From: Pedobacter nototheniae
GTDB lineage: Bacteria; Bacteroidota; Bacteroidia; Sphingobacteriales; Sphingobacteriaceae
Length of the DNA stretch: 64,000 nt
Reading direction: 5' to 3'
Assembly: GCF_004335085.1 (NCBI RefSeq)
Contig: NZ_RQRS01000024.1
Span: 34,849-98,848 of the forward strand
In this document: one piece after another, positions 52,921 to 61,280 of the stretch
How positions within the stretch are numbered: the first letter of the stretch is position 1
Layout: every line of letters starts with the position of its first letter
Position numbers and translations under genes: made by a program
Notes under the pieces: generated by a model
What the model was told of the DNA's origin: nothing
What the model saw: the letters and a program-made list of their open reading frames with translations, nothing else
The model's database searches: none

Positions 52921-54252
52921 ATGTTACCCTTACAGCAATTTCAGGATTTTATCAGCAAAGAACAGTTGTTTACAAAAGATGATAAAATTCTTTTAGCAGT
53001 AAGTGGCGGTCGGGATTCAGTTTTAATGTTGCATCTTTTTAAAGCACTCGGCATTCGCGTTGGTGTAGCACATTGCAATTTTAATTTACGTGGTGAAGAA
53101 GCCCAGCGAGATGAACATTTTGTTAAAATGTTAGCCCACAATTTCGATGTTCCATTTTATGTAACGCATTTTGAAACAAAAAAATATGCATCTCAACATA
53201 AAATTTCTACCCAAATGGCTGCCAGAGATTTGCGTTACCAATGGTTTGAAACACTCCGCAAAACTGAAGGCTACCATTATATTGCCCTAGCACAGCACCA
53301 AAACGACGCAATAGAAACCGTTTTAATTAATTTAGTGCGTGGTACAGGAATTAGTGGTTTGCATGGTATTTTACCTAAAAGAGATTTTTTAATCCGGCCA
53401 TTACTGTTTTTAAACAGAGCGGAAATAGATCAGCTTATTGAAAGTAATCATATAGATTATGTTGAAGATGGATCTAACAAAAGTACAGACTATACTCGAA
53501 ATAAGCTCCGGCTAGAGGTTATACCGTATTTGAAGGAAATAAACCCTAATCTCGAGAATACCTTTGCTCAAAATATTGCTAGATTCTCTGAAATTGAAAC
53601 TTTTCTCAAAACGCAGGTTGAAGTTTTATCAAATGCATTACTTCAAAACAAAACTGATGGTATTTATATTGCTTTGGATGATATAATTGCATTAAAACCT
53701 AGGCAACTATTGCTTTTTGAGTTATTAAAGCCTTTCAATTTTACAAATTTAGTAGTAGCAGAAATTCTAAGTAGTATTCATGCTTTAAGTGGAACGCATT
53801 TTTTTAGTGAAAGCCATCAGGCCATTATCGATCGTAAACATTTAATTATTGCCGAAAGAGCAAATTTAAATCAGGAGCATCAAATTATTCATCCAGCAAC
53901 GGAAAAAGTTAATTTTATGGGAAACGAAATCAAAGTATCGTTTTCAGATAACTTAGCCTTTGAAACGGTAAAAAATAAGGCTTTTGCAGATTTTGATAAG
54001 CTTATTTTTCCTTTGGTATTAAGAAGTTGGCAACATGGAGATAAATTTATTCCTTTGGGAATGCGTAATTTTAAGAAAATAAGCGACTTTTTTATCAATG
54101 AGAAGTTACCTTTGCACTTAAAGGAAATAACGCCAATATTAATTAACGGCAACGGCGAGGTAATTTGGGTTGCTGGTATGCGCCAGGATAACCGCTATAA
54201 ACTAACTAAGGCAACCAAAAAAGTTGTTATATTCGAACTCAAAATAAATTAA
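52921..54252 (+). CDS. tilS: tRNA(Ile)-lysidine synthase
   Basis: A 443-residue TilS that makes lysidine at the wobble C of tRNA-Ile(CAU), using ATP and lysine. The PP-loop SGGRDS occupies residues 28-33, followed by VGVAHCNFNLRG and the AARDLRYQWFE segment. A C-terminal TilS domain (about 370-443) contains WQHGDKFIPLGM and KKISDFFINEKLP. The length is typical. It is essential in most bacteria. It starts at an ATG right behind a -7 box, and the next gene begins immediately after its stop. Confidence 0.95.
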   Translation: MLPLQQFQDFISKEQLFTKDDKILLAVSGGRDSVLMLHLFKALGIRVGVAHCNFNLRGEEAQRDEHFVKMLAHNFDVPFYVTHFETKKYASQHKISTQMAARDLRYQWFETLRKTEGYHYIALAQHQNDAIETVLINLVRGTGISGLHGILPKRDFLIRPLLFLNRAEIDQLIESNHIDYVEDGSNKSTDYTRNKLRLEVIPYLKEINPNLENTFAQNIARFSEIETFLKTQVEVLSNALLQNKTDGIYIALDDIIALKPRQLLLFELLKPFNFTNLVVAEILSSIHALSGTHFFSESHQAIIDRKHLIIAERANLNQEHQIIHPATEKVNFMGNEIKVSFSDNLAFETVKNKAFADFDKLIFPLVLRSWQHGDKFIPLGMRNFKKISDFFINEKLPLHLKEITPILINGNGEVIWVAGMRQDNRYKLTKATKKVVIFELKIN

Positions 54253-54738
54253 TTGGAAAGCAAGTACGCATATATAGAAAAACAATACATCGGCAGAGAT
54301 TATGTTCGCATATTTATTAGGCTGATTATGGCTGCATTTTGTTTTGCCGCCTATGTTTACGAACGCGATCGTGATAATACACAAGATCTTTTCTTAGTAG
54401 TGGGTTTTGGTATTATTGGCGTTTCAATGATTTTACTATTCCTTATTCAGTATAAAATAGTGGTGGATAATAAAAGTTTAATTTTAGATGGACTTTGGAC
54501 CACCAAAAAAGTTAAAATAGATTTAAATAGTATTGTTGATGTGCGTAAAGGCATTTACAGTCGCTATTTTTTTAATAATCCAGTTTATAACTTACATACA
54601 AAAGGTACCATTCGCTTTTATTCTTCGGGCAAAGATGCGGTAGTTTTAACTGATAGGGATGGTTTAGAATATTTTATTGGTACTCAAAGACCAAATGAAT
54701 TATTACTGGTTATTAAAGATGAAATGAGCAAAATTTAA
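54253..54738 (+). CDS. Small two-helix membrane protein with a PH-like C-terminus
   Basis: A 161-residue protein. Two membrane helices (about 20-36 and 45-64, IRLIMAAFCFAAYV and FLVVGFGIIGVSMILLFLI) precede a beta-rich soluble part (about 70-161) with LNSIVDVRKGIYSRYFF and KGTIRFYSSGKD that resembles a bacterial PH domain. The start is TTG 54253, immediately after the tilS stop, which suggests coupled translation; no ATG precedes the helices. Function unknown. Confidence 0.72.
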   Translation: MESKYAYIEKQYIGRDYVRIFIRLIMAAFCFAAYVYERDRDNTQDLFLVVGFGIIGVSMILLFLIQYKIVVDNKSLILDGLWTTKKVKIDLNSIVDVRKGIYSRYFFNNPVYNLHTKGTIRFYSSGKDAVVLTDRDGLEYFIGTQRPNELLLVIKDEMSKI

Positions 54739-54755
54739 TTAAGCTAAAATATTAG

Positions 54756-54781
54756 AAAGCCCCATTTTTGGGGCTTTTTTT
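54756..54781 (+). terminator. Terminator of the tilS operon
   Basis: AAAGCCCC and GGGGCTTT form an 8-bp stem with a 6-base loop, followed by a T run, 18 bases after the stop of the small membrane-protein gene. Confidence 0.85.
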
Positions 54782-54887
54782 GTTTAAAAATATTCAAGTT
54801 TTTATTGCTTTAAATTACGTAATCTCTACCTAATACCTCGACTTTATTATTGCATTATACCGACATGCATAATAGACTAAAATCGGC

Positions 54888-54895
54888 TACATTTG
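54888..54895 (+). promoter_or_regulatory. -7 box (TACATTTG) of bshA
   Basis: TACATTTG fits TAnnTTTG and ends 23 bases before the bshA ATG. It lies within the frame of an upstream start at 54850, which supports starting at 54919. Confidence 0.5.
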
Positions 54896-54918
54896 TGCTA
54901 ACAACAATACATTTTAAA

Positions 54919-56061
54919 ATGAAGATAGGAATTGTTTGTTACCCCACTTTTGGCGGTAGCGGCGTGGTAGCAACAGAATTGGGAAAGGCTTTGGCTAACG
55001 AAGGTCATCAGGTTCATTTTATAACCTACAGCCAGCCCGCAAGGCTCGATTTCTTCTCTGCTAATTTATTTTATCATGAGGTTTCCGTTCGGGATTACCC
55101 ATTGTTTGATTATGCCCCTTACGAATCGGCGCTGGCCAGTAAATTGGTAGATGTTGTTCGGTTTGAACAATTGGATGTTTTGCACGTACATTACGCCATT
55201 CCTCACGCATCTGCGGCATTTATGGCAAAGCAAATATTAGCCAGTTATGGTATTCATATTCCAGTTGTAACCACTTTACACGGTACTGATATTACGTTGG
55301 TAGGTAAAGATCCAACCTATAAACCTGTGGTAACTTTCTCTATTAATCAAAGTGATGGCGTAACTACGGTATCTCAAGATTTGAAAGAAGATACCTTTAA
55401 ACACTTCGAAATTACCAAGGATATTAAGGTTATTCCCAACTTTATAGATTTTAGTCGTTTCAGTTTACAAGCAAAAGATCACTTTAAAAAGGCTATTGCA
55501 CCTAATAACGAAAGAATTTTAATCCATACCAGCAATTTTAGAAAGGTAAAACGCACGGCAGATGTGATTCGGATTTTTGAAAAAGTACAAGCAGAAATTC
55601 CATCTAAACTATTAATGGTAGGCGATGGGCCAGAAAGAGTTTATGATGAGCAACTTTGCCGTACTTTAGGTATTTGCGATCATGTGCGCTTTTTAGGTAA
55701 ACAAGATGCTATTGAAGAAATTCTTTCCGTTTCGGATTTATTCTTAATGCCATCAGAATCTGAAAGTTTTGGATTGGCAGCCTTAGAGGCTATGGCTTGC
55801 AAAGTTCCTGTAATTACCACAAATGCAGGCGGTTTGCCAGAGTTAAATGTAGATGGCTTTTGTGGTTTTATGAGTAATGTTGGTGATGTTGATGATATGG
55901 CATCACATGCGATTGAAATTTTAAAGGATGATGCTACGCTGAAACAGTTTAAAGAAAACGCATTTAAAAGAGCGCAAGATTTCGATTTAAAGAAAATCCT
56001 ACCATCTTACGTTGATTTCTATAAGGAAGTAATAGAAAAATCATTACAAGCAAAATATTAG
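54919..56061 (+). CDS. bshA: N-acetyl-alpha-D-glucosaminyl L-malate synthase
   Basis: A 380-residue GT4-family glycosyltransferase that makes GlcNAc-malate, the first step of bacillithiol. The N-terminal MKIGIVCYPTFGGSGVVATE, the VHYAIPHASAA segment and TTLHGTDITLVG are hallmarks of BshA. The C-terminal nucleotide-sugar site reads PSESESFGLAALEAMA. The ATG at 54919 is preferred over a TTG at 54850. Later pathway genes (bshB, bshC) are not in the window. Bacillithiol is a low-molecular-weight thiol of Firmicutes and some Bacteroidota. Confidence 0.95.
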   Translation: MKIGIVCYPTFGGSGVVATELGKALANEGHQVHFITYSQPARLDFFSANLFYHEVSVRDYPLFDYAPYESALASKLVDVVRFEQLDVLHVHYAIPHASAAFMAKQILASYGIHIPVVTTLHGTDITLVGKDPTYKPVVTFSINQSDGVTTVSQDLKEDTFKHFEITKDIKVIPNFIDFSRFSLQAKDHFKKAIAPNNERILIHTSNFRKVKRTADVIRIFEKVQAEIPSKLLMVGDGPERVYDEQLCRTLGICDHVRFLGKQDAIEEILSVSDLFLMPSESESFGLAALEAMACKVPVITTNAGGLPELNVDGFCGFMSNVGDVDDMASHAIEILKDDATLKQFKENAFKRAQDFDLKKILPSYVDFYKEVIEKSLQAKY

Positions 56062-56285
56062 AATTTGGTTTTAAGTAGGTTAAAAGCTTATATTTAGGCT
56101 TTGGAGGCTGTTTTGTGAAAAAATAATCTTCGATTGGATAACGTAGAACAAGATCAAACGTTTGTCTTTTTCAGAAGAATTTAGATGGTTTTTTAGCCGA
56201 AATCATAATTTTTAACCTCAAAATACTTCCAAAGTTTCGGTTTTACAGCCGAATAAGAAAAATATTTGTAACAACTTAAACACAA

Positions 56286-58163
56286 ATGAAGACCACTTTA
56301 ATTGCTTTTGCGCTGCTGCTAACGCTCGCAGCAAATGTTAATGCCCAAACTAAAAAGAACACTAAACACACTTTCGCCATTGCGGATGGTAATTTCCTGT
56401 TGGATGGTAAACCTGTTCAAATTCATAGCGGGGAAATGCATTATGCCCGTATTCCAAAACCTTATTGGCGTCATCGCTTAAAAATGATGAAAGCAATGGG
56501 CTTAAACGCCGTTGCTACCTATGTTTTTTGGAATTACCATGAAACAGCGCCTGGTGTTTGGGATTTTAAATCGGATAACCGAGATATTACCGAATACATT
56601 AAAACTGCCCAGGAAGAAGGTTTATTTGTTATTCTTCGCCCAGGACCATATGTATGTGCCGAATGGGAATTTGGTGGCTATCCATGGTTTTTACAAAAAG
56701 TACCAGGTATGGTTATTCGTGATAACAATCCGCAATATTTAGCGGCAACAAAAGCATATTTTACCGCATTATACGGTCAGGTTAAAAATCTTTTGGTAAC
56801 CAACGGAGGCCCAATTGTAATGGTGCAGGGCGAAAATGAATTTGGTTCATACGTGGCTCAACGTAAAGATATTTCTTTAGAAGATCATAAAAAATATAGT
56901 GCGGCTGTATTTCAGCAGTTAAAAGATGTTGGTTTTAATGTGCCGTTTTTTACATCAGATGGTAGCTGGCTTTTTGAAGGTGGCGCATTGCCTGGAGCCT
57001 TACCAACTGCAAATGGCGAAGATGATGTAGCCAAGCTTAAAGAGTTGGTAAATAAATACAATGGCGGTAAAGGGCCGTACATGGTTGCAGAATTTTATCC
57101 AGGTTGGTTGGATCATTGGGCAGAGCCTTTTCCTAAAGTTTCTACGCAAGCCGTAGTTAAGCAAACGCAAAAGTATTTAGATGGTGGCGTATCATTTAAC
57201 TATTATATGGTGCACGGCGGTACAAACTTTGGTTTTACTTCGGGCGCAAATTATGATAACAAACATGATATTCAGCCAGATTTAACAAGCTACGATTACG
57301 ACGCACCAATTAGCGAGGCTGGGTGGGCTAGTGAAAAATATAACGCTTTAAGAGATTTACTTAAAAAGCCTGAAACTCCTGCTATTCCCGCAAAAATTCC
57401 AGTAATTTCTATCCCGAATATCACTTTAACGAAAGCTGTTGATTTGGAGGATGTTAAGAATAAGATAACACCTGTAAATGATGATAAACCTTTAACTTTT
57501 GAAGCTTTAAATCAAGGACATGGTTATGTTTGGTACAGCAAAAAATTTAATCAACCTATTAATGGAAAATTAGAATTGGCTGGTTTGAGAGATTATGCAA
57601 TTGTTTATGTTAATGGCACTAAGGTTGCAGAATTAAACAGCTACTATAAAAAATACGACTGCGAAATAGATATTCCATTTAATGCTGTTTTGGATATTGT
57701 AGTAGAAAATATGGGGCGCATTAACTACGGTGCTAAAATTATCAATAGTACAAAAGGAATCATTTCTCCAGTAATTATTAACGGACAAACCATTACCGGA
57801 AATTGGGATATGTATAAATTACCAATGGATGTTGTACCTAATTTAGCTTCGGCTAAAAATACTGCAACGGCGGGAAAACCAGCTATTTATGAAGGAAGTT
57901 TTTCTTTATCCAAAACTGGTGATACATTTCTTGATATGCGTGATTGGGGTAAAGGTATTGTGTTTATTAATGGCATTAATATTGGTCGTTACTGGAGCGT
58001 TGGCCCTCAGCAAACGCTTTACGTTCCAGGTTGCTGGTTAAAAGAAGGTAAAAATGACATTGTAATTTTCGAGCAGAAAAACGATGTAATGCACACGACA
58101 GTAAAATCCATAGATACTCCAATTTTAGAAGAAGTGAAACCTGAAAACGGTTTGCCTAAATAA
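56286..58163 (+). CDS. Secreted GH35 beta-galactosidase
   Basis: A 625-residue exopolysaccharide-degrading enzyme with signal peptide 1-21. The GH35 barrel (about 30-350) contains GEMHYARIPKPYW and PGPYVCAEWEFGG, the acid/base Glu185 in VQGENEFGSY and the nucleophile Glu269 in MVAEFYPGW. C-terminal beta-sandwich domains (about 390-610) include DMRDWGKGIVFINGINIGRYW, typical of the family. It removes terminal beta-galactose. No glycan-transport gene is adjacent. A strong terminator follows 17 bases after the stop. Confidence 0.94.
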   Translation: MKTTLIAFALLLTLAANVNAQTKKNTKHTFAIADGNFLLDGKPVQIHSGEMHYARIPKPYWRHRLKMMKAMGLNAVATYVFWNYHETAPGVWDFKSDNRDITEYIKTAQEEGLFVILRPGPYVCAEWEFGGYPWFLQKVPGMVIRDNNPQYLAATKAYFTALYGQVKNLLVTNGGPIVMVQGENEFGSYVAQRKDISLEDHKKYSAAVFQQLKDVGFNVPFFTSDGSWLFEGGALPGALPTANGEDDVAKLKELVNKYNGGKGPYMVAEFYPGWLDHWAEPFPKVSTQAVVKQTQKYLDGGVSFNYYMVHGGTNFGFTSGANYDNKHDIQPDLTSYDYDAPISEAGWASEKYNALRDLLKKPETPAIPAKIPVISIPNITLTKAVDLEDVKNKITPVNDDKPLTFEALNQGHGYVWYSKKFNQPINGKLELAGLRDYAIVYVNGTKVAELNSYYKKYDCEIDIPFNAVLDIVVENMGRINYGAKIINSTKGIISPVIINGQTITGNWDMYKLPMDVVPNLASAKNTATAGKPAIYEGSFSLSKTGDTFLDMRDWGKGIVFINGINIGRYWSVGPQQTLYVPGCWLKEGKNDIVIFEQKNDVMHTTVKSIDTPILEEVKPENGLPK

Positions 58164-58180
58164 ATATTTAACATTTTAAT

Positions 58181-58213
58181 AAAAACCTGCAGCTATTTGT
58201 TGCAGGTTTTTTT
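58181..58213 (+). terminator. Terminator of the GH35 gene
   Basis: AAAAACCTGCA and TGCAGGTTTTT form a perfect 11-bp stem with a 9-base loop and a T run. Confidence 0.9.
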
Positions 58214-58353
58214 ATGCCTTAAAATTTGAAAATAATATCATTCGTATCCGCTAATTGCTTGTTTTTCAAAATATTTAATTCCAGTAAGTTTTTAAGGCTA
58301 TAATAAATAATTGTTAAAACAAAACTTTCTCAAAATCAAATCATTATAAATCG

Positions 58354-58361
58354 TACCTTTG
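58354..58361 (+). promoter_or_regulatory. -7 box (TACCTTTG) near the start codon
   Basis: TACCTTTG fits TAnnTTTG, and 6 bases separate it from the ATG at 58368. The message would be nearly leaderless, and the upstream in-frame TTG at 58359 lies inside the box. Confidence 0.5.
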
Positions 58362-58367
58362 CGGCAA

Positions 58368-58814
58368 ATGAAAAAAATAGTAGATTACAGAAAGCTTTTG
58401 AACGTGGATAAAACGGCCGAGCTTGCAGCGCTTAAGTCGGTTTACCGTACTTTGATGAAAGAATGCCATCCAGATAAATTTCAGGTAGAAGAAGAGAGAT
58501 TAGCGGCAGAGGCAAGAAGTAAAGACATCATCGAAGCTTATCATTTCCTGGTTAGTATTGCGCCAGAAACTCGTGAGCAAAATATAGAATCGTATACTCA
58601 AACCATTACAAATTCTAATATTTTAGATTTTGAATACAAACAATCCGTTTTAAACATTCAGTTTTTTGATGGAAGTGCTTATGAGTATTTTGATGTGCCA
58701 AGAGCAATTTACATTAAATTGGTAAATGCAGATTCGCCAGGTCGTTTTGCACGTCGCCACATCTGTAACTCTTTCCCTTATCGTAACGTTGCTAAAGTAG
58801 CTGAGCCTGCTTAA
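58368..58814 (+). CDS. J-domain / KTSC-domain fusion protein
   Basis: A 148-residue cytosolic protein. Residues about 5-62 form a J-domain with the HPD tripeptide intact (KECHPDKF), so it could stimulate an Hsp70 ATPase. Residues about 82-142 match the KTSC domain (SVLNIQFFDGSAYEYFDVP and SPGRFARRHI), thought to bind nucleic acid. The fusion suggests a co-chaperone linked to RNA or translation, but no function is established. It starts at the ATG at 58368 just behind its -7 box. It is a single gene with a bidirectional terminator behind it. Confidence 0.88.
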   Translation: MKKIVDYRKLLNVDKTAELAALKSVYRTLMKECHPDKFQVEEERLAAEARSKDIIEAYHFLVSIAPETREQNIESYTQTITNSNILDFEYKQSVLNIQFFDGSAYEYFDVPRAIYIKLVNADSPGRFARRHICNSFPYRNVAKVAEPA

Positions 58815-58831
58815 TAAGAAATAAGTAAAAC

Positions 58832-58863
58832 AAAAAAGGCTTACCATTTGGTGAGCCTTTTTT
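58832..58863. terminator. Bidirectional terminator
   Basis: AAAAAAGGCTTACC and GGTGAGCCTTTTTT form a 14-bp stem (one G-T pair) with an ATTT loop, between convergent genes. Confidence 0.9.
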
Positions 58864-58884
58864 GTTTAATTCAGTATTGATATT

Positions 58885-59067
58885 TTAAGGAATTTCCTCT
58901 TTATCATCTTCTTTAGTTTCCTTACGCTCTGTTACAATTTCTATATTGTTTTCTTTTCTACCTGAGGAGGGGATAGGAATCCCGCCACCTAAACCCACGC
59001 CGATAGAAGCCAATAGGAAAAGAAAAACCAAAGCAATAAGCCTGAGCAGCTTTTTTGCGCCTTTCAT
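58885..59067 (-). CDS. Small single-helix membrane protein (60 residues)
   Basis: An ATG at 59067 opens a 60-residue frame with one hydrophobic helix (about 9-29, LIALVFLFLLASIGVGLGGG) behind a basic N-terminus, followed by a charged tail (ERKETKEDDKEEIP). Pattern, composition and position before a terminator suggest a real small membrane protein. No family is recognised; it may belong to the same transcript as its upstream minus-strand neighbours, although 82 bases separate them. Confidence 0.6.
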   Translation of the reverse strand: MKGAKKLLRLIALVFLFLLASIGVGLGGGIPIPSSGRKENNIEIVTERKETKEDDKEEIP

Positions 59068-59149
59068 ATTTTATAGTTAAATAACAAAATCTCTTACTAG
59101 TGAGAAGTTCTTATTGGTTAATCATATCTTTCTTTAAAAATAGAATTGC

Positions 59150-59548
59150 TTAAATAGCAAATTCATGACTTAAAGTAGGTTTGATTATTTTATAAAATAA
59201 TTGAGTTTTTAAAAAAATAAGTTTCTTATTTTCCTGAATCAGCTTATTGAAATAAGCCAACATTTGTCTATTAAAAAACAACAAAAAATATGTTTTATAA
59301 AGGTGATAAGGAGTTGAATAAGATTGAAGATTTGCTTTCTGATAATAACCAATATAACGTTTTCTGAATTTGGTTATATCGGTATTTACACATTCTGTTT
59401 GATTATATTGTTGTTGTGTTTGAACAGAATAACTTAGGTTAGAAGAAGAAATAAAGCTGAAGAAAAATGTTGCAATTAGAAAAAACTTAATCAACTTGTT
59501 TTGATTTTTTCTATAACCTTCTTGCAGCAATAGCTCTCCTCTGACCAT
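59150..59548 (-). CDS. Hypothetical exported protein
   Basis: A 132-residue frame from an ATG at 59548, 3 bases after the stop of the AHSA1-like gene. A hydrophobic stretch (about 18-38, LIKFFLIATFFFSFISSS) behind Lys residues looks like a signal or anchor. The rest is rich in Tyr, Phe, Gln and Lys with no known family. Base composition is unusually AT-rich even for this window, so a chance frame is possible; the tight spacing behind its neighbour argues for a gene. Confidence 0.45.
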   Translation of the reverse strand: MVRGELLLQEGYRKNQNKLIKFFLIATFFFSFISSSNLSYSVQTQQQYNQTECVNTDITKFRKRYIGYYQKANLQSYSTPYHLYKTYFLLFFNRQMLAYFNKLIQENKKLIFLKTQLFYKIIKPTLSHEFAI

Positions 59549-59551
59549 CTA

Positions 59552-60046
59552 TTAATTATTTAGCATAGGTTTAAACCGATTGTCTTTGTTTCTTAAATCC
59601 AATCCACCTTCTAAAACCGATTTTAAATTAATTAAGTAAAAAGACCAGCCATTGTGGCAACCCAGGCGAATATTCCTTTTAGAATTTTCATCCGTTGGAA
59701 TATTTTTCTGGGTAAGTTCAACAATAGTATATTCAAATTCTTCACGTAAATTTATTTCAACCAAGCAATTGCCTGCAAACGTGAATTGGAAAAAGTCTTT
59801 TTCGTTGGCTTCAGTTATGGTGCCAAATTCTATATCGTTATAAAGATACCAAACCCATTTATAACGATCGCCTTTTAAAGCCTGCTGAGTTTTGCTTAAT
59901 AGAACATTATTTTCATCAGAAAACTCTGCATGACTTAAAAACCACTTCTCAATTTCAACTGGAGTTGACCAAGCCGCATAAACTTCATCAATTGTTGCCT
60001 TAACAGCAATTCTAATGGTGAATTTTGTCCAATCAAAGTTTTCCAT
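59552..60046 (-). CDS. SRPBCC / AHSA1-like domain protein
   Basis: A 164-residue single-domain helix-grip protein. RIAVKATIDEVYAAWSTPVEIEKWF (residues about 10-34) is the AHSA1/START-type N-terminal helix and strand, and the end GCHNGWSFYLINLKSVLEGG is the long C-terminal helix of the fold. Such proteins bind hydrophobic ligands or assist Hsp90-like chaperones; a ligand cannot be named. The ATG at 60046 is used because a TTG at 60073 lies inside the upstream gene. It starts 11 bases beyond the lactonase stop region. Confidence 0.85.
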   Translation of the reverse strand: MENFDWTKFTIRIAVKATIDEVYAAWSTPVEIEKWFLSHAEFSDENNVLLSKTQQALKGDRYKWVWYLYNDIEFGTITEANEKDFFQFTFAGNCLVEINLREEFEYTIVELTQKNIPTDENSKRNIRLGCHNGWSFYLINLKSVLEGGLDLRNKDNRFKPMLNN

Positions 60047-60056
60047 TGATGTTATA

Positions 60057-61175
60057 TTATTTGCTAAAAACAAGGCAAACAGGAGCGCCTACTTCAATAC
60101 GCTTGCCGCTATCTGTTAATTTGCCTGAAATTTTATTACGGTTAAAAATTACAACATCATTAGTATATTGATGGGCAACCAATAAAAAATTGCCACTTGG
60201 ATCTATACTGAAATTTCTTGGGCCTTTACCTAAAGTGCTCACAGTTTCAATATGTTTTAAAATACCCGTTGATAGAATAGAGAACACTGAAATTGAATTG
60301 GCATCGCCACGATTGGTTTCGTAAAGAAATTTTCCATCTGCCGAAACGTGGATATCAGCTCCATCAATTTTCCCGGTAAAACTTTTCTCTGTTGTTCCAA
60401 TTTCTTGTATCTTTTTAAGATTCCCATTTGAATAAACAAAGCCAGTAATGCTGCCATTAAACTCGTGAGCTAAATAAGCAAACTTTCCATTTGGGCTAAA
60501 AGTAATATGTCTTGGACCAGTGCCAGCATTCGTTTTTAGTACGTTTTTAACTGTTAAAATCCGGTCCTTACTGTTTGGGTTGTAATTATATATGTACGTT
60601 TGGTCTTCGCCTAAATCATTACATATCAAATATTTATGGTCAGGTGTAAATTTTACCATATGTACGTGTGCACTTTGCTGCCTGCCTTTTGGGTCTATAC
60701 TTTTTCCAGTATGTTGGATAATCTGTTTGGGTTCGGTTAAGGAGCCGTCAGCATTTCGACCAAATACGGCTAGGCTTCCGCCACTATAATTGGCAATAAT
60801 TACATTTTGGTTATCAACGGTGATGTAACATGGATCGGCACCATGGCTTTCTTGCTTATTTATGAAATTAAGTTTTCCGCTTGCTGCGTTAAAAGTAAAT
60901 GCACTCACTGCACTGGTATTCCCGGTTTCATTAACTGCGTAAACAAATTTACCATTAGGGTTTAAAGCTAAATAGCTTGGGTTTGCAACATCTTTAGTAA
61001 CGCTTTTTAACTTAGTATCTGCAGTAAGGGTATTAAAGCTATAGGTATAAATGCCTTCACTTTTGCCGGTGTTGGTGTAAGTGCCAACAATAAGGTTGTA
61101 TGTGGTTTGTTTTTTCTGCGCAAATGCCATAACTGAAATTGCGACGAAGAAAAATAGGGAGCCGATCTTTTTCAT
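60057..61175 (-). CDS. Exported lactonase-family beta-propeller (6-phosphogluconolactonase-like)
   Basis: A 372-residue seven-bladed propeller of the YbhE/Pgl type. Signal peptide 1-19 (ending MAFAQ); blades carry NPNGKFVYAVNE, QSAHVHMVKFTPDHKYLICNDLGEDQ, NAGTGPRHITFSPNGKFAYLAHE and GKGPRNFSIDPSGNFLLVAHQ, with the conserved His/Arg of the lactonase active site in GPRHI. Because it is exported, a role in the cytosolic pentose-phosphate path is unlikely; it may act on sugar lactones outside. The ATG at 61175 is chosen over 61196. The AHSA1-like gene follows on the same strand. Confidence 0.88.
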   Translation of the reverse strand: MKKIGSLFFFVAISVMAFAQKKQTTYNLIVGTYTNTGKSEGIYTYSFNTLTADTKLKSVTKDVANPSYLALNPNGKFVYAVNETGNTSAVSAFTFNAASGKLNFINKQESHGADPCYITVDNQNVIIANYSGGSLAVFGRNADGSLTEPKQIIQHTGKSIDPKGRQQSAHVHMVKFTPDHKYLICNDLGEDQTYIYNYNPNSKDRILTVKNVLKTNAGTGPRHITFSPNGKFAYLAHEFNGSITGFVYSNGNLKKIQEIGTTEKSFTGKIDGADIHVSADGKFLYETNRGDANSISVFSILSTGILKHIETVSTLGKGPRNFSIDPSGNFLLVAHQYTNDVVIFNRNKISGKLTDSGKRIEVGAPVCLVFSK

Positions 61176-61247
61176 AATATTTATTGATATAAACAAATAT
61201 GAGAAAAACTTAACAAAAACAATCAGTACTGAGTTGCTGTGATGTAA

Positions 61248-61275
61248 ACAAAAAAGGCAACCTTTCGATTGCCTT
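61248..61275 (-). terminator. Terminator of the pseudouridine synthase gene
   Basis: AAGGCAA and TTGCCTT form a 7-bp stem; on the minus strand it is followed by a U run. It lies 6 bases past the stop codon. Confidence 0.75.
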
Positions 61276-61280
61276 CTATA

